NCBI GenBank assembly: GCA_013399855.1
Contig: VXAY01003151.1
Span: forward strand, 251,466 to 315,465
DNA from: Oxyruncus cristatus
Taxonomy: Eukaryota > Chordata > Aves > Passeriformes > Cotingidae
Direction of reading: 5' to 3'
Length of the DNA stretch: 64,000 nt
Under the pieces are notes generated by a model, which searched no databases, had not been told where the DNA came from, and worked only from the letters and a program-made list of their open reading frames with translations. The position numbers and the translations under genes are program-made. Below, in pieces: positions 48,126 to 59,463 of the stretch; position 1 is the stretch's first letter, and each line of letters starts with the position of its first letter.

Positions 48126-48354
48126 ATTATGGGTTTTATTGCTCCTGGTTAAACACGGTGAGCAAACAACCAGGAGCTGTTGGAGCTGCATCTCTATGGA
48201 CAATTTCCTTGTCCAGTCCCAGAGACCCAGGAGTTTGGTTCTGCTCATGTCCAAGCACTGCAGAGGATGTGAGGTGGTACAGCTGATACTCCTGGCTCAC
48301 AGAGACCCTCCCACAGCTGTTCCCAAAGGGAATAATTTGAACTCGGGCACCTTC
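48126..48354. other. Spacer between CR1 pieces, nothing recognised
   Basis: No features. Confidence 0.5.
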
Positions 48355-48420
48355 ATTGCTCAAGGTCACTTGATGCCCTTTAAAAGGTCTCTTCCAACTC
48401 GAACCATCCTTTGATTCAGT
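48355..48420 (+). mobile_element. CR1 3' tip
   Basis: 'gatgccctttaaaaggtctc' and 'actcgaaccatcctttgatt' are a degraded CR1 ending. Confidence 0.72.
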
Positions 48421-49399
48421 GGCTGCTCCTCATCCAGGCAGGAGCAGAGCCTCTGCTCTTGCCTCCCTTGCCATTGTTCCAGCCAGAAATCCCCAGTTAT
48501 GGCCGAGATCCTTTCAGAGCAAGCTGGCAGGTGACTTCCGAGCCAGGTAAACCTCTATAATCCATGGAGCGCGGGAGCACACCTGGGAATTTGGGATTTT
48601 TCTAACAAGCAGCTGTGCCCTTTGCAGGAGGGTGGTACCTGGGACCAGCTGCCAGCCGAGATCTGCCCCTCTGTCTGCCAGTGAAGAGGGGGTGCATGAG
48701 AGCCCATCACTCTCAGTGCAACCATTAGGAAGGGATTTAAATAAAACCCAAAAATCATACAGGGTAAGAAATTGCTGGAAAATACTCTAAAATTTTGGCT
48801 GGAAAAAAAACATTTTCCCTGACCACACAGGGATACCAGAAGTAGGCAACTTCTGATAGATGCCAACACGACTCTCTCCCCAGCCAGGCAGCTCCTCTTC
48901 ACCCCTAAAAAGCAGGAAATTTGCTGTGGGATTAAGCTGGGAAAAATCCACCCTGTTTACCTGCTCTTGGCACACTGTGCCACTTCCTCCTGCCAATCCA
49001 CGGGTTTCTCCAGGAAGAGGCATCCAGTGTCTCCTTTTCCCCCCTGTGCCCTGAGGAGCTCAGGCATTAGGATGAGGTTAGAGCAGACCTAACCAGAGTG
49101 CAGTCTGCCTGTCCCAAGCGTCCCTGTTCCTGCTCTTCCCCCTGCCTCCTGTTCCTCCGTCCAGCGTGCTGGTACACGTGGGCTCGTGGTGAGGGAGGTC
49201 CAGTTTCTCCTCCACACCCACCCACTTTCCCTGCCCCTGCGGAGGAGGGAATCAGGAATCAGCACTGCTGGCAGCAAAGAAAAAAAAAAAAAGGCAAGGA
49301 GAAGACGTGGTGGTTATAAAAACAAGTTAATCCCAGAGCACACACTGCTGGGGAGGAGGAAGGACTAACGAGATCCTGAGAGGTCCCTTCCAGCACCAG
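48421..49399. other. Unique sequence, no gene recognised
   Basis: An A12 run lies at 49279-49291. Open frames overlap one another without motifs. Confidence 0.5.
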
Positions 49400-49521
49400 C
49401 AAAGCATCTCTCACATTCTGGTCACTGGGAGCAGCCTGGTGACCTCTGACAGCTCCAGAGAAGTGTCTCTCAAACCCAGTTTGGTCACTGGGAGCAGCCT
49501 GGTGACCTCTGACAGCTCCAG
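49400..49521. repeat. 63-bp direct duplication
   Basis: The 39-bp core starting 'ggtcactgggagcagcctgg' is identical at 49420-49458 and 49483-49521. The flanking 'tctctcac' and 'tctctcaaa' words align as well, giving a unit of 63 bp. This is a multiple of three and keeps frames open on both strands. Confidence 0.9.
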
Positions 49522-49894
49522 TCTCTCTGGGATACACCCCAGGTCCTGCCTGGAAGTGACCCCACGGCCTCTCTGCTCCCATCCTCGCACTCCTCTGGGC
49601 AGTAAAGGGCAGCATCATCCCTTAACCCATTTATTAGCAGAGCTTTGGAAACGAGGCTTTGCCTCAAATCCCTCTCCATGACTTAACTTTCCAAGCAGCC
49701 ACTGCAGATGGATTAAGGGCCAGCAGTGTATGCATGGGGGCCTCCAGACTGCTTGCTAATTAAGCTGCCGGTTTCTCCTCTCAGAACCCTCCAGTCCCTT
49801 CCTGAATCCCTCAGGCTGAGAACAAAGCTCAAACCAGGAGCACCAATATTTAGCACAAAGAACAATCCTTTGTTCCTTAAAGACAAGCAGACAC

Positions 49895-49945
<51 letters not shown>

Positions 49946-50295
49946 GAAGAGGAGCTGCAGTGGCTTTGCTCCTGACCAGTCAGTTCCAGCCTCGCTGGGT
50001 AAGTGGATTTGCAGCCCTGAAGGGATCCTGCTACAGTCTCCACGGTGCTTTATCTCCCTTTCAGGAATCCTGTGGCAAAATCTACTGGGAAAACTGTAGC
50101 CGAGTCAGCTGCTTGGCTTCCCTCCCAGCCGGGGAACAGCATTAGCTTGTGCACTGGTGCCTCCCAGCGCCTGGAAACGGGAGAAGCAGGAAGCTCGGGA
50201 AGTAACGCTGAAGACTGTTTCAAGCTCGTTGTTTCAAATCAAAATACACCTTGATATCAATTTTTTTTTATCTTAAATCCAGGTACTCCTTGATT
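49522..50295. other. Unique sequence with a long poly-A tract
   Basis: Contains the tract at 49896-49945. No exon was recognised. Confidence 0.5.
49896..49945 (+). repeat. Poly-A tract (A38 G A11)
   Basis: The longest homopolymer of the window; its true length is likely uncertain in the assembly. No retrocopy is recognisable upstream. Confidence 0.92.
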
Positions 50296-50441
50296 TCACA
50301 GAATGACAGAATGGGTTGGGTTGGGTTGGGAGGGACCTCAAAGCTCATCCAGTTCCAACCCCCTGCCACGGGCAGGGACACCTTCCACTGTCCCCGGGTT
50401 TGCTCCAAGCCCCGTCCAACCTGGCCTTGGACATTCCAGGG
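50296..50441 (-). mobile_element. CR1 3' fragment with tail
   Basis: The tip shows 'gggttgggttgggttggg', a local amplification of the GGGTT word, then 'ccacgggcagggacacc'. Ends at 'ccttggacattccaggg'. Confidence 0.93.
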
Positions 50442-50735
50442 AAGTGTTGTGTACCTTATGCTTGGAGGGGAATCAGGAAATCCTGAGGCACCTGAGTCCT
50501 GGGAAGGGAGGGAGCAAGGCTTCCCCCTGCCTGGCTCAGTGTATCGACCACGAGAGCACCAAGTGCTGCTGCTTCTCACCTGCCCCTTCCAGCCCCAGCA
50601 GCTGCAGGACAAGGCAGTAAGAAGCTTCCAAGAGGAGAAAAATGACATTATGACTTTGATGATGACCATTACTTTGAAAATGACCATTATGACTTTGGTA
50701 CCCATGGGCAAGACACAGCAGGAGTCCCAACGTGG

Positions 50736-50876
50736 GACACTGTCCTGGAAGTGTCCAAAAAAAGCGCAGAGGTGGCACTCGGGGACATGGTTTAGTGGGG
50801 GACCTGGCACTGCTGGGGTAAGGGGATCGGTGACCTTGGAGGGCTTTTCCAACCCTAATGGTTCCATGATACACCA
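50736..50876 (+). mobile_element. CR1 3' fragment, second subfamily
   Basis: 'gtcctggaagtgtccaaaaa', 'ggcactcggggacatggttt' and 'ccttggagggcttttccaac' end in 'ggttccatgatac'. The 'ggacatggttta' word marks the subfamily of 47913-48125. Confidence 0.85.
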
Positions 50877-51100
50877 CAGGAATTTTGGCTGCTGCTGAGC
50901 CCCAACCAGCAGCCCAGCCCGACCACACTGCCAGCCCTGAGACGCCTCAGACACCAGAGGTTCCTGCTCTGTGTCACCTGGAGGTCTCTCCAGTCCTAAA
51001 TGAGACCTGTGTGCAGGTGAAAGCCACGACCCTGGGAGAGGATCCATCTTCTGGAGGATGCCCAACTTCTGCCTTGTCATGCAGGGACGCCTGACACCAC

Positions 51101-51385
51101 GGAATCATGGAACTGTTGAGGCTGGAAAAGACCTTTAAGATCTTCGAGTCCAACTGTCAGCTCAGCAACACCCCCACGAGTGCCACATCCACGTTTTTTT
51201 TGGGCACTTCCAGGGATTGGGACTCCACCACTTCCCTGGGCAGCCTGTCCCAGTGCCTGATCACCCTTTCACTAAAAAAAAAATTGTTCCTAAAATCTAA
51301 TCTAAACCTCCCCTGGCTGAGGGGAAACCTGGTGTAATTTGAGGCCGTTCCCTCTCGTCCTGTCACTTGTTACCTGGGGAAGGTG
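51101..51385 (-). mobile_element. CR1 fragment, 'gaactgttgaggctggaaaag' subfamily
   Basis: 'ggaatcatggaactgttgag' to 'cacttgttacctggggaagg'. The minus-strand words [20 protein letters not shown] and [14 protein letters not shown] are the CR1 ORF2 C-terminus, with one codon block expanded by an A-run. Confidence 0.94.
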
Positions 51386-52041
51386 ATCCCTTGTTACCTG
51401 TACACACATCCAGATCATTCCCAACACGTGGAAACAGCAAATCCTGATGTGACCTGCACATCAGGTTTATTCAGCACCTTCAGTGCAGCTCGATGGGGGG
51501 TTTTTGCCTCATCCAGCAGGTAAATATGAGTATTTTGGGGTCAGTCCTGCCAGGCCTGTGCCCTTGGCTCTCACACAAGGCCACCACAGCAGGAGGCGGT
51601 GGCACCTCCCAGCAGGAGGCCTCATGTTTGCTTTGCCCATTCCAATGGGCACTGATGGAATTCAGGGCTGAACCTTCCACCCAACTCCTCTTTAGTATTT
51701 CCCTACAAGAGCCCGTGAAATAAGGGATTTGGGATGTGAATGTCCCTCCCTGCAAAATGAAACAATAAATCCCAGCCCTCCCTACTGGACTGAGTGGTGC
51801 TTTACATTTTAATGGTCCCAATTTCAATTCTTTCTTACCATTCTTACATCACATGACATCTATTCCACCGGAGGGAATTTTAAGGCCTTCTGTATTTTGC
51901 TTATTTTGTACTTTAAATGGGAACAGAAAGCAAAGGCTTTTTAGGGCTCTTTGTTTTCTGTTGCCATTTAATCACTTTTAAAACGGTTCTTCCAAGCAGC
52001 CTGCATCAGCCTTCCCAGGGCTAAAAAAAAGTGGATCAAGG
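51386..52041. other. Unique sequence, no gene recognised
   Basis: No features were supported. Confidence 0.55.
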
Positions 52042-52203
52042 GAATCACTGAATGGTTTGGGTTGGAAGGGCCCTTAAAAATCATCTCATTCCAAACCCCT
52101 GCCACGGGCAGGGACACCTCCCACTAAACCAGTTGTTCCAACCTGGCCTTGGACACTTCCAGGGATGGGGCAGCCACGGCTTCTCCGGGCAACCTGTGCC
52201 AGT
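52042..52203 (-). mobile_element. CR1 3' fragment with short tail
   Basis: 'gaatcactgaatggtttggg' to 'gggcaacctgtgccagtgac', directly followed by an AT-rich simple repeat. Confidence 0.93.
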
Positions 52204-52220
52204 GACTTGGTGAGTCACTG

Positions 52221-52275
52221 TACATAAAAATATATATAAAATGTATACAAAAATATTTATAAATATATATATATC
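52221..52275. repeat. AT-rich (TA)n-like simple repeat
   Basis: 'aaaatatatataaaatgtat' and 'tttataaatatatatatatc' form a degenerate TA/TAAA tract. Confidence 0.88.
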
Positions 52276-53333
52276 CACTCCCAGAGTTTACCAGCTCCTC
52301 CCCACGAACAGCCCTCCCAGAAGCCCCTGATGAACACAGAGTGTGCTGGGTTTGGCAGGGGCAGAGTTAACTTTCCTCACACCGGGGGCTTAATTTTACT
52401 CTGGGGCCTGATATTACACATTTGCAGCACGGCAAAACACAGCGGGTGCTACTCCCTCCCACTCCAAGGCCCTCATTTTTTTGCCAGAACACTTCCCAGT
52501 GCCCAGCAAGCGGTGCAATTTAAAAACACCACTTTGTTAAGCAAGCCTTATTGAAAAGAAAGGCCGAGGTGAAGAGGATCCATTCCCACACCCGCCCCGG
52601 GGAGCTCCAACACACCTTCATCTCCCGCCAGCACCAAAACCTGCTCCCAAAAGGTCAAACCTTTGGGAGACAATTTATTTGCAGACAAGCAGGAGGTGGC
52701 TGTGAAAGCCAAAAGGGGAGGAGTGAAGCCTCTGACCCCTCCAAGCCCCATCCTCAGCAGAGGCACCTCACCGCTGAGGTGGTTGATGGTTTTTGAAGCA
52801 GATCCCTCTTGAGAGCGACTGTTCAGCTGCCCCCAGCTCCTGCCTGGCCCTGTTTTTGTGGCCGAGGTTTCCTTCCCCTCCCCAGCAGAACAGTTTTTAC
52901 ATGCAATCAGGTCACACTTGACAGCCAGCACACAGCAGAAGCGGAGTTACTTTGCTTAAAATAAAAACATGGACTTCTATCACCTGAGGAGTTGTTTCTC
53001 TTTCGGCACAGGGCCCCTCTGATCCTCCCACCTCCTTTTATCAGCATCTTCAAAAGAGAAAGGGAGTTATAATTGCTTTCTCCCCTCACCTTAGAAGAAA
53101 AGGGAGAGGCTGCTGTTCTTCTCTATTGGCAGCTGGAGAAGAAACGTGCTTTGAGCAATCATTTATTTACAGGACAAAAATAACCTCTCGATTTCAAAGG
53201 GCAGAGCAGTTCAGAAGAACGAGGCTCCCTCCACCCTGCCCTGTTGCCCCTGTTGCCTCCCACTGCTCCACCTCTCCCCCCATTCCAGGGGCTTCTCCCT
53301 CTTTCTCACCATCATGTGTTGCTTTTGCCACAG
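52276..53333. other. Unique sequence, no gene recognised
   Basis: Overlapping open frames at 52548-52931 (minus) and 52551-52796 (plus) show no motif. Confidence 0.5.
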
Positions 53334-53560
53334 ATCCCAGAATCCCAGAATGGTTTGGGTTGGAAAGGACATTAAAGACCATCCAGTTCCACCCCCTGCC
53401 ATGGGCAGGGACACCTTCCACCATCCCAGGTTGCTCCAACCTGGCCTTGGACACTTCCAGGGATGGGGCAGCCACAGCTTCTCTGGGCAACCTGTGCCAG
53501 GGCCTCTCCACCCTCCCAGGGAAGAATTCCTTCCTAATATATCATCTAAACCCACTCTCT
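53334..53560 (-). mobile_element. CR1 3' fragment with tail, last copy of the window
   Basis: 'agaatcccagaatggtttgg' to 'cttcctaatatatcatctaa'. No CR1 was seen to the right of this point. Confidence 0.94.
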
Positions 53561-54259
53561 TTCACTCCATTCCTGTGGAGAACCAGGGAGCAGGAAAATG
53601 GGAAGAAACCTGTAATTCCACGAGCCTGATTTCTTCCAGCTCTTTGATTTTTACCTTATTCTGATTATTCTGGTTCCTGATCCAGCAGGGTCCTCTGAGT
53701 CCTGTCCCGCAAGGCACCTTTCCCAAAGCCCAGCCTGAACCCACCACAATCCACGTGATAGAATTTTCTGTCACCACAAGCCATTCATTGCTATAGAGCT
53801 GATGGACTGGTGTCTTCAGGGCTGAAAGGTGGCTGAAACTGGCCAAAAAAACCCCCTCCACCAGCTCTGAGTAGGGACTGACAGGCCTATTTCCATTCAG
53901 AGACCAGGCTAAAATTCCAACAGCCAACGACCACATCCCAATTGTTCACTTCCAGGAAGCTGGAAAAGGATCTACGGGACTGTGTCTCATCTTATTTCAC
54001 ACACTTCGACACTTCAAAATACAAGTTTTGCAGGAAAAGCCCCTGTAACAGTCTCTGAAATTAAAGAGCAAGATAGTTAAAGCTACAAAAAATCTCCTGC
54101 TTGGATAACAAAGTTTCTATACCCATATTTATAAATGTATTTATGTGGTTCAACCGATGCCACACAGAACACGAAGGGTCCCTCCAAAAATGAAAAGCTG
54201 ATCAACTTGTTTTTGATACAGTCAGTTAATTCAAAACTCTAAGTGAAGACAACCATTAG
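53561..54259. other. Sequence downstream of SEC22C, no gene recognised
   Basis: It lies between the last CR1 copy and the inferred polyadenylation site of SEC22C. A convergent gene such as VIPR1 could be expected in this direction from mammalian gene order, but no exon of it was seen. Confidence 0.45.
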
Positions 54260-54272
54260 AAAAAAAAAGCCA

Positions 54273-54278
54273 TTTATT
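54273..54278 (-). promoter_or_regulatory. SEC22C: Candidate SEC22C polyadenylation signal AATAAA
   Basis: The plus strand reads TTTATT. On the transcribed strand AATAAA is followed by GGCT and a T-run, giving a plausible cleavage site near 54255-54262. It is the most distal good signal before CR1-rich DNA resumes. Confidence 0.55.
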
Positions 54279-54283
54279 AGATA

Positions 54284-54299
54284 TATGTACATATATACA
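54284..54299 (-). promoter_or_regulatory. Two abutting Pumilio-type octamers
   Basis: On the transcribed strand the 16 bases TGTATATATGTACATA are two perfect UGUANAUA elements back to back (54299-54292 and 54291-54284). They end five bases before the AATAAA. UGUANAUA is the known recognition element of PUM1/PUM2. Binding here is inferred. Confidence 0.6.
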
Positions 54300-55710
54300 T
54301 GCAAAATGATTTTATACACATTTACACGGGTTCAATTATTAATACAGTGCAAAAATGTCTAAAAAGGTACCAGCCCACCTTCTACGAACTCAACAGGTTT
54401 TTGGGAGAAAGGGGGGGAAAAAAAAAACCCACAGAAAATTATCAGCCTCATAAAGTGACTAAGCACTGAAAATCTGGAAATTATTGGAGTTTATTCTTTG
54501 CCAATTTTCTTGTGCTGAGCTGCTGGGTGAGGAAAAGAGTTTCCAACAGACTTATCCTGCAAACTGACAGCATTAAGAAGATGCAATTCGAGCCACATTA
54601 AACAGTTTAAAGTGGAACAAAAAGGGACGGATTCCTCCCTGGGGATTTGATTCAATACAGGAGTAATCCCACGTTGTGAGTCAGATCTCGTGTACTCAAA
54701 CTGCAAGTCATTCTTTTTTATTACATCTCAAAGCACTGAGATCCATGTAAACTATTCTACTCCTCTTGCTGTCCCGCCAGGAGAAGATATTTAACCGTGT
54801 AAATACTGTGGGGCTGGGAGAGCCACTCTAAATACCAACATTAAAAATAAAAACGGGGCCAACTACGTGAGCTCTGCCTCATCCTGGAATCCCAATCCAA
54901 ACCTACAAAAGTGCACAGCGTTAGTGCACACAGACTAATCCATGGAGATTCCTTAATATGGTTTACACATATTACAGGGTGGGGGGGAAAAAAAGGTTGC
55001 AAAGGGATTAAGACTAACAGCAAAGCAGAGCTTTGGTCATTGGGTAGGAAAGACCTAAAGATCCAGTCACATCCTCCAGTTAATGCACAAAGCAAAGAAA
55101 TACCAGTTTAGGCAAAGGCAGAACTGAACCGACGGGTTTGGTTTGATTTTACTGGAACATTTAAAAAAAAAAAAAAAAATTAAATTAAAGCTGAATTTAA
55201 CCTTTATACACTTCATGTTAATTACATAAATTATCCAGACGCCTCGTGGTACCTCTGCTGCAGAGCTGTGGGTGACATCACCTGGCACAGGGATTTGTTT
55301 TATGACACAGCAAACAGCTGGATGCTTGGGAAGCATCAGGAATGTCACAGCTTCTTCCAGTCAGCTTAGTCCAAGGCTGAGGAATGCCCCAGCTGTAAAT
55401 GCTCCGTGTGCCTTAAGCTGGAGCAGGCTGGCTTTAGCCAAGGAACAGGAAAGCTCTTTTGGATTATTTAGCCAGATTTAAGCTAAAAAGGCAGGAGCAG
55501 GGAGTTGGGTCATGTCACTAAAGTCCTTTTCCCAAAGTTTTGTCTGTCTGGAGCATAAAATCCTCCATCCTTTCCCCACAGGATGATTCCAGTGGGTTGA
55601 CACCCAGTTTATGCTCCTAGAAAGTACAATCAGATCCAGTATCCTTAAAGTGTAACATTTCCAGGATCGGATTTTTGGGGTGTTATTTTTTTCAGATTGT
55701 CTTTTTTATT

Positions 55711-56038
55711 CTAAAAAAGCCCCAAACAAACAAAACAAAACAAAGAAACCCCACCAAAACAAAAAACAAACCACAAAAAAAAACCAAAAAAACCAAAACA
55801 AACAAAAAACCCCAAAACAAAACAAAAACAAAAACAAAAAAAAACCCACAAAAAACCCCAAAACAAAACAAAAACAAAAACAAAAAAAAACCCACAAAAA
55901 ACCCCAAAACAAAACAAAAACAAAAACAAAAAAAAACCCACAAAAAACCCCAAAACAAAACAAAAAAAAAAAAAAAAAAACCACCCCACCAAAAACCCCC
56001 AAAAACAAACAAACAAAAACAAAACAAAAACCCCCCTT
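55711..56038. repeat. A/C-rich tract with a 46-bp tandem unit
   Basis: The whole tract is CAAAA-type low complexity. Inside it the 'cccc' marks recur at 55810, 55856, 55902 and 55948, exactly 46 bp apart, defining a near-identical unit repeated about three to four times. On the SEC22C transcript it is a run of U with periodic G-runs. The long open frames here, K/N/P-rich on one strand and F/G/V-rich on the other, are artefacts of composition. Confidence 0.92.
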
Positions 56039-58004
56039 TGTAATCCAAACTCCTGGTTTAGTTCCCATGTGGTCTCCAAAAGAACCTTCCCAAGGAAAAC
56101 TGGGACTGACCAGCATGGAAAACTAGAGAAGTACATAAATTATAACTCCTCACATCTGTGGGGTCACCTGGGTGCCTTCAGGACAGTTGGTTGAGTTCTG
56201 GCTTCACTTTTCCACTCACAGAGAACTGGGATAATGACAGACAAACACCTGTAATCCATTCCCTTATAACACAAGGGAATTCCCTCACAGCACACGGCTC
56301 CAGCTGTGTTCTTACTGGCTGGCTAAAATATCCCTCCATCATCCCTACCACACTATTCCTCACATTCAGAGGCTTTTATGATGTTAGTGTTACAGTAAGT
56401 GCAACGAAAGAGAAATACCTACATTTTCCTCCTGGGAAAAGCTCTGGAATTAAGTCCCTTGACGTTCTAGAAACTGGTCAGGCTGTAACAGGCAGCCTAT
56501 CCCTGCTGTTGTTGCCATCAGCTGCACCCAGAAGTGCTTTCAAAGTACAGCACCACAAATTTCTGGTCCCATCCTCCACTGAGAGGATCCCGAGATTTCG
56601 GGAAAATTCACTGAGATACAAGAAAGTAATTTTTTTAAGTGTTCCACAACTCAGCTGCACGGTAATTAATCTCTTTGCAACCAGAGGTAGAGATTATGTG
56701 AGAGGAAAATAAATCTTTGGTGAATGAAACGGGGAAACCAGAAAGAAAAAAAAACAAAACAAAAATAAAAATCTCAAGAACAAAAATAAAAGGGAAATTT
56801 TAGGACCACAGTTCCACAACAACACACCTACAGTCCTCTACATCTCGATTTGAATCCCTACAACCCTGCTGCATCAAAATGCTATGCTTTTTTTTTTTTT
56901 TTTAACAGACACCCCTAAATTACTCATCTATGTTCTAAACTGCCCCGCTGCACCCAGATATGTGACACACCAGCACACCCAGTGCAGCAGAGGTGAAGAA
57001 TTCCAGCTCTGCAGTCCTGTATTCCAAAGTGCACACTCAGAAAGTCAGCTGAGTGTTAAGAACTCTACACCATTAACTGAAGGTGTTCTGCAGAATGAAG
57101 AGAACCTGCTCTTGGCTTTCCACCCCTGGAAACGGGTTTTTACTCACCAGCCACATATTATTTCTTTTAAAAAGGTGAAGGAGTCAACGGCCTGGCACAA
57201 GCAGGCTTGGAAGATTTATTATCCATACAGACCAAGCAAACATGGAATTGCCCTTGTACTAAAAGTGACCTTAACCAAGGAAACAAAGGCCACTTTTGCT
57301 GAGAGGTCACTCACTTGGTTTATTTTATGCTGCCCAAGCACTGTTGCAATTAACCACTGAGCACACACTTAACTACAATGTGCAGTTTAGCCAGGAGATA
57401 TTTATAGCCTTTATGGTTTTTAAAAGAGCCACGGCCTTTTCCTGCCCTTCAAAACCCAGACAAATCACCCTGAAGCTCCCCCTAACCATTTTTCCCACCG
57501 ATTGTGAACTCACCCAATTGCAGCAAACGACTCCTTTACTTACATTTACCAAGAATCTTAACCCTCCACAAACTCTGGAGACAAAAACGTTCCCCGTCAC
57601 TTTTATCTTCATTTTACCACACGGTTTTAGCATTTTCAGAAGCAGGGCAAGACACTGACCTGCCAAACTGTCACAAAGCCAGAAAGACAAAAGGCAAAAT
57701 GCTGTGTGGATGGTGTAAGGCAAGGTGTAAAAGCCTGCTGATTGTAAGAACCTCCAGCTGCTGATGCCACCTGACAAGATGTCCCATGCACCATCACCAC
57801 GTTAAACCCAGCCACACTCCTCACCCACACTGTGTTGGACACAATTCCAACATCCTACTTATTTCATGTTGCTGGGAACCACCCTCCTTGCAACAGCCAT
57901 TGTCACAAATCTCTAAAAATACCCCCAGCAGGTTCTGGCCAGGTGAATACAAAAAGAAAAACCAACCAGTTGTAAGAATCGAGTAGCAAACCCCAAGTGT
58001 CTTT

Positions 58005-58205
58005 TCATACACCACAGTCAGGCTGTTTCTCCAGGAGTTGCCTTGTCAGGATCTGGTAGGAAGAAAGGGATGCCACTCCTATGTGGAAGGCGATTTGCCA
58101 GAGGTTCCTTAATCCATACAAGTGGATGTTGCAAAAACAGACACAGAAAAGGAGCACAAATGTCTTCACCTTCCTCCCAGAGCTGTAGAAGAGGTACAAG
58201 TAACA
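58005..58205 (-). CDS. SEC22C: SEC22C last coding exon
   Basis: SEC22C is a SEC22-family vesicle-trafficking protein of the endoplasmic reticulum and early secretory pathway. It has an N-terminal longin domain and a C-terminal block of membrane helices instead of a SNARE coil. This exon starts in phase 0 after the acceptor 'cctctgctcctcttgcag' (AG at 58206-58207), encodes 66 residues and stops with TGA at 58005-58007. It covers the end of the second helix (CYLYLFY), a third (about residues 16-33 of the exon) and a fourth (NLWQIAFHIGVASLSSYQIL). The end ILTRQLLEKQPDCGV is nearly identical to the mammalian SEC22C C-terminus. The paralogue SEC22A ends differently, which supports the C form. The frame could be extended to GTG at 58226, but that is intron. 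Confidence 0.95.
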   Translation of the reverse strand, partial: CYLYLFYSSGRKVKTFVLLFCVCFCNIHLYGLRNLWQIAFHIGVASLSSYQILTRQLLEKQPDCGV

Positions 58206-59463
58206 CTGCAAGAGGAGCAGAGGCACTGTTAGGGTTGAACTACATAAACCCAGGGATACAGTGGGAATTGCTGCTTGGGACAGGTGGAACCCACTTGCTG
58301 AGGATGTGTGAAGAGCACAACCACCCTTTCAGGAGCGAACTAAAAGCTCCAAGCGCTGAGAGAAGAGTCCCTTTTTTAACTCAGGCAGCAACAGCTCAGC
58401 CTTTCTCACTTCAGGTCACAGTTTCCAACTGTGCTGGTGCCACAGGCAGAGATCACTGCAATTTATGCACAGGCATTCTGGGGAGATGCCTGCTGTAAAT
58501 CAAAAGGATGAGAGGCAACATTCCTTTACTGAGCTTCCCTGGCTCCAGGTACTGACTGGGAAAAAAGCAGGGCAGAGCCTTTCTTTGTGAAAAGCCACTT
58601 GCACCAAGAATTTAGATCTAAATTAATATACTCACCTTAAAGCCTCTGCCCTGAGCAGAGGTGTGAGAGGGCTGAAAGACACTGAATTGTATCATAGCAC
58701 AATAAACTCTGCAAGTTTTAAACACCATAAATAAATAGAAGCCTGCAGAGAGTGGTCCTCAAACCATCATTCAAATGCAACAGCACAAGGGAATGAACAC
58801 ACTGGAGGCATTATGTTATTCCCAGTAACCCAACTGCTGCAGCTTCCTGTGATGACAGGCTAAAAAATTAATATTTTCCAACAACATATTGCCCTTCAGT
58901 TAAAGGTTGTGCAGAACTGTTTTAGGAATTTAAGGAATTTTTCAAGAAAAAACTGGAGCACGTTGTATTTTCCTCAAACACTTCTGGTATAAGAAAGTCA
59001 GCAAAAATAACTCATGAGGGAAAAGAAAAGTCTGAGGAAGTCAAGCACTGCTTTTGCCACCAGAGTTAATTGTAATTTTCAACGTAAATTAAAACATTTT
59101 CAATAATGTTGCTAAGATTTGCTTAGTCCTTCAAGGTGGTCATGCTACAAAAGCCCATCACTAAGTCTGGCACTGACAGAAAGACATTCATCCCCTTGGG
59201 AAAGAACCTTCTCTGGGAGAGCATTTATTTATCCCACTCAACTGCAATTTGCCAAGGGTCAAATCGTGCCTGTAACGGTATTTATGCCATTTTAGCTGTC
59301 ATTTTGTGCCATATTTAACTGTATTCCCAGTGATCCCACTGGAATGCCTCAGTAGAATCATTCAGGTAGGACATTAAAAGCCTCTGCCTAGCTGAAAACC
59401 CCTCTGTCTTGTGTATTAGAATATGAAAATAATCAGAAAGAATCTTATTTACAGCGAACATAC
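58206..59463 (-). other. SEC22C: SEC22C last intron
   Basis: Donor 'CAG|gtatgt' at 59463 and acceptor 'ttgcag' at 58206 are both canonical, and the intron is phase 0. It is about 1.26 kb of AT-rich sequence with no repeat element seen. Confidence 0.9.

Larger units (their letters stand above)
54260..58004 (-). other. SEC22C: SEC22C 3' untranslated region (inferred extent)
   Basis: The region runs from the SEC22C stop codon to the best distal polyadenylation signal at 54273-54278. That it is one continuous 3' UTR is inferred from the absence of CR1 and of other exons, and from the signal combination at its far end. Another possible AATAAA on this strand is at 54717-54722, so shorter forms could exist. 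It contains a 46-bp A/C-rich tandem repeat (G/U-rich in the transcript) at 55711-56038 and T- or A-runs at 55163-55179 and 56888-56903. RNA-seq would settle the true end. Confidence 0.6.

Noticed and set aside
50268..51080. 270-codon minus-strand open frame
   Set aside because: Its right-hand part is antisense to one CR1 copy and its left-hand part is sense of another. The middle has no motif.
55675..56136. Lysine/asparagine/proline-rich and phenylalanine/glycine-rich frames of up to 148 codons
   Set aside because: They arise purely from the A/C low-complexity tandem tract and its complement.
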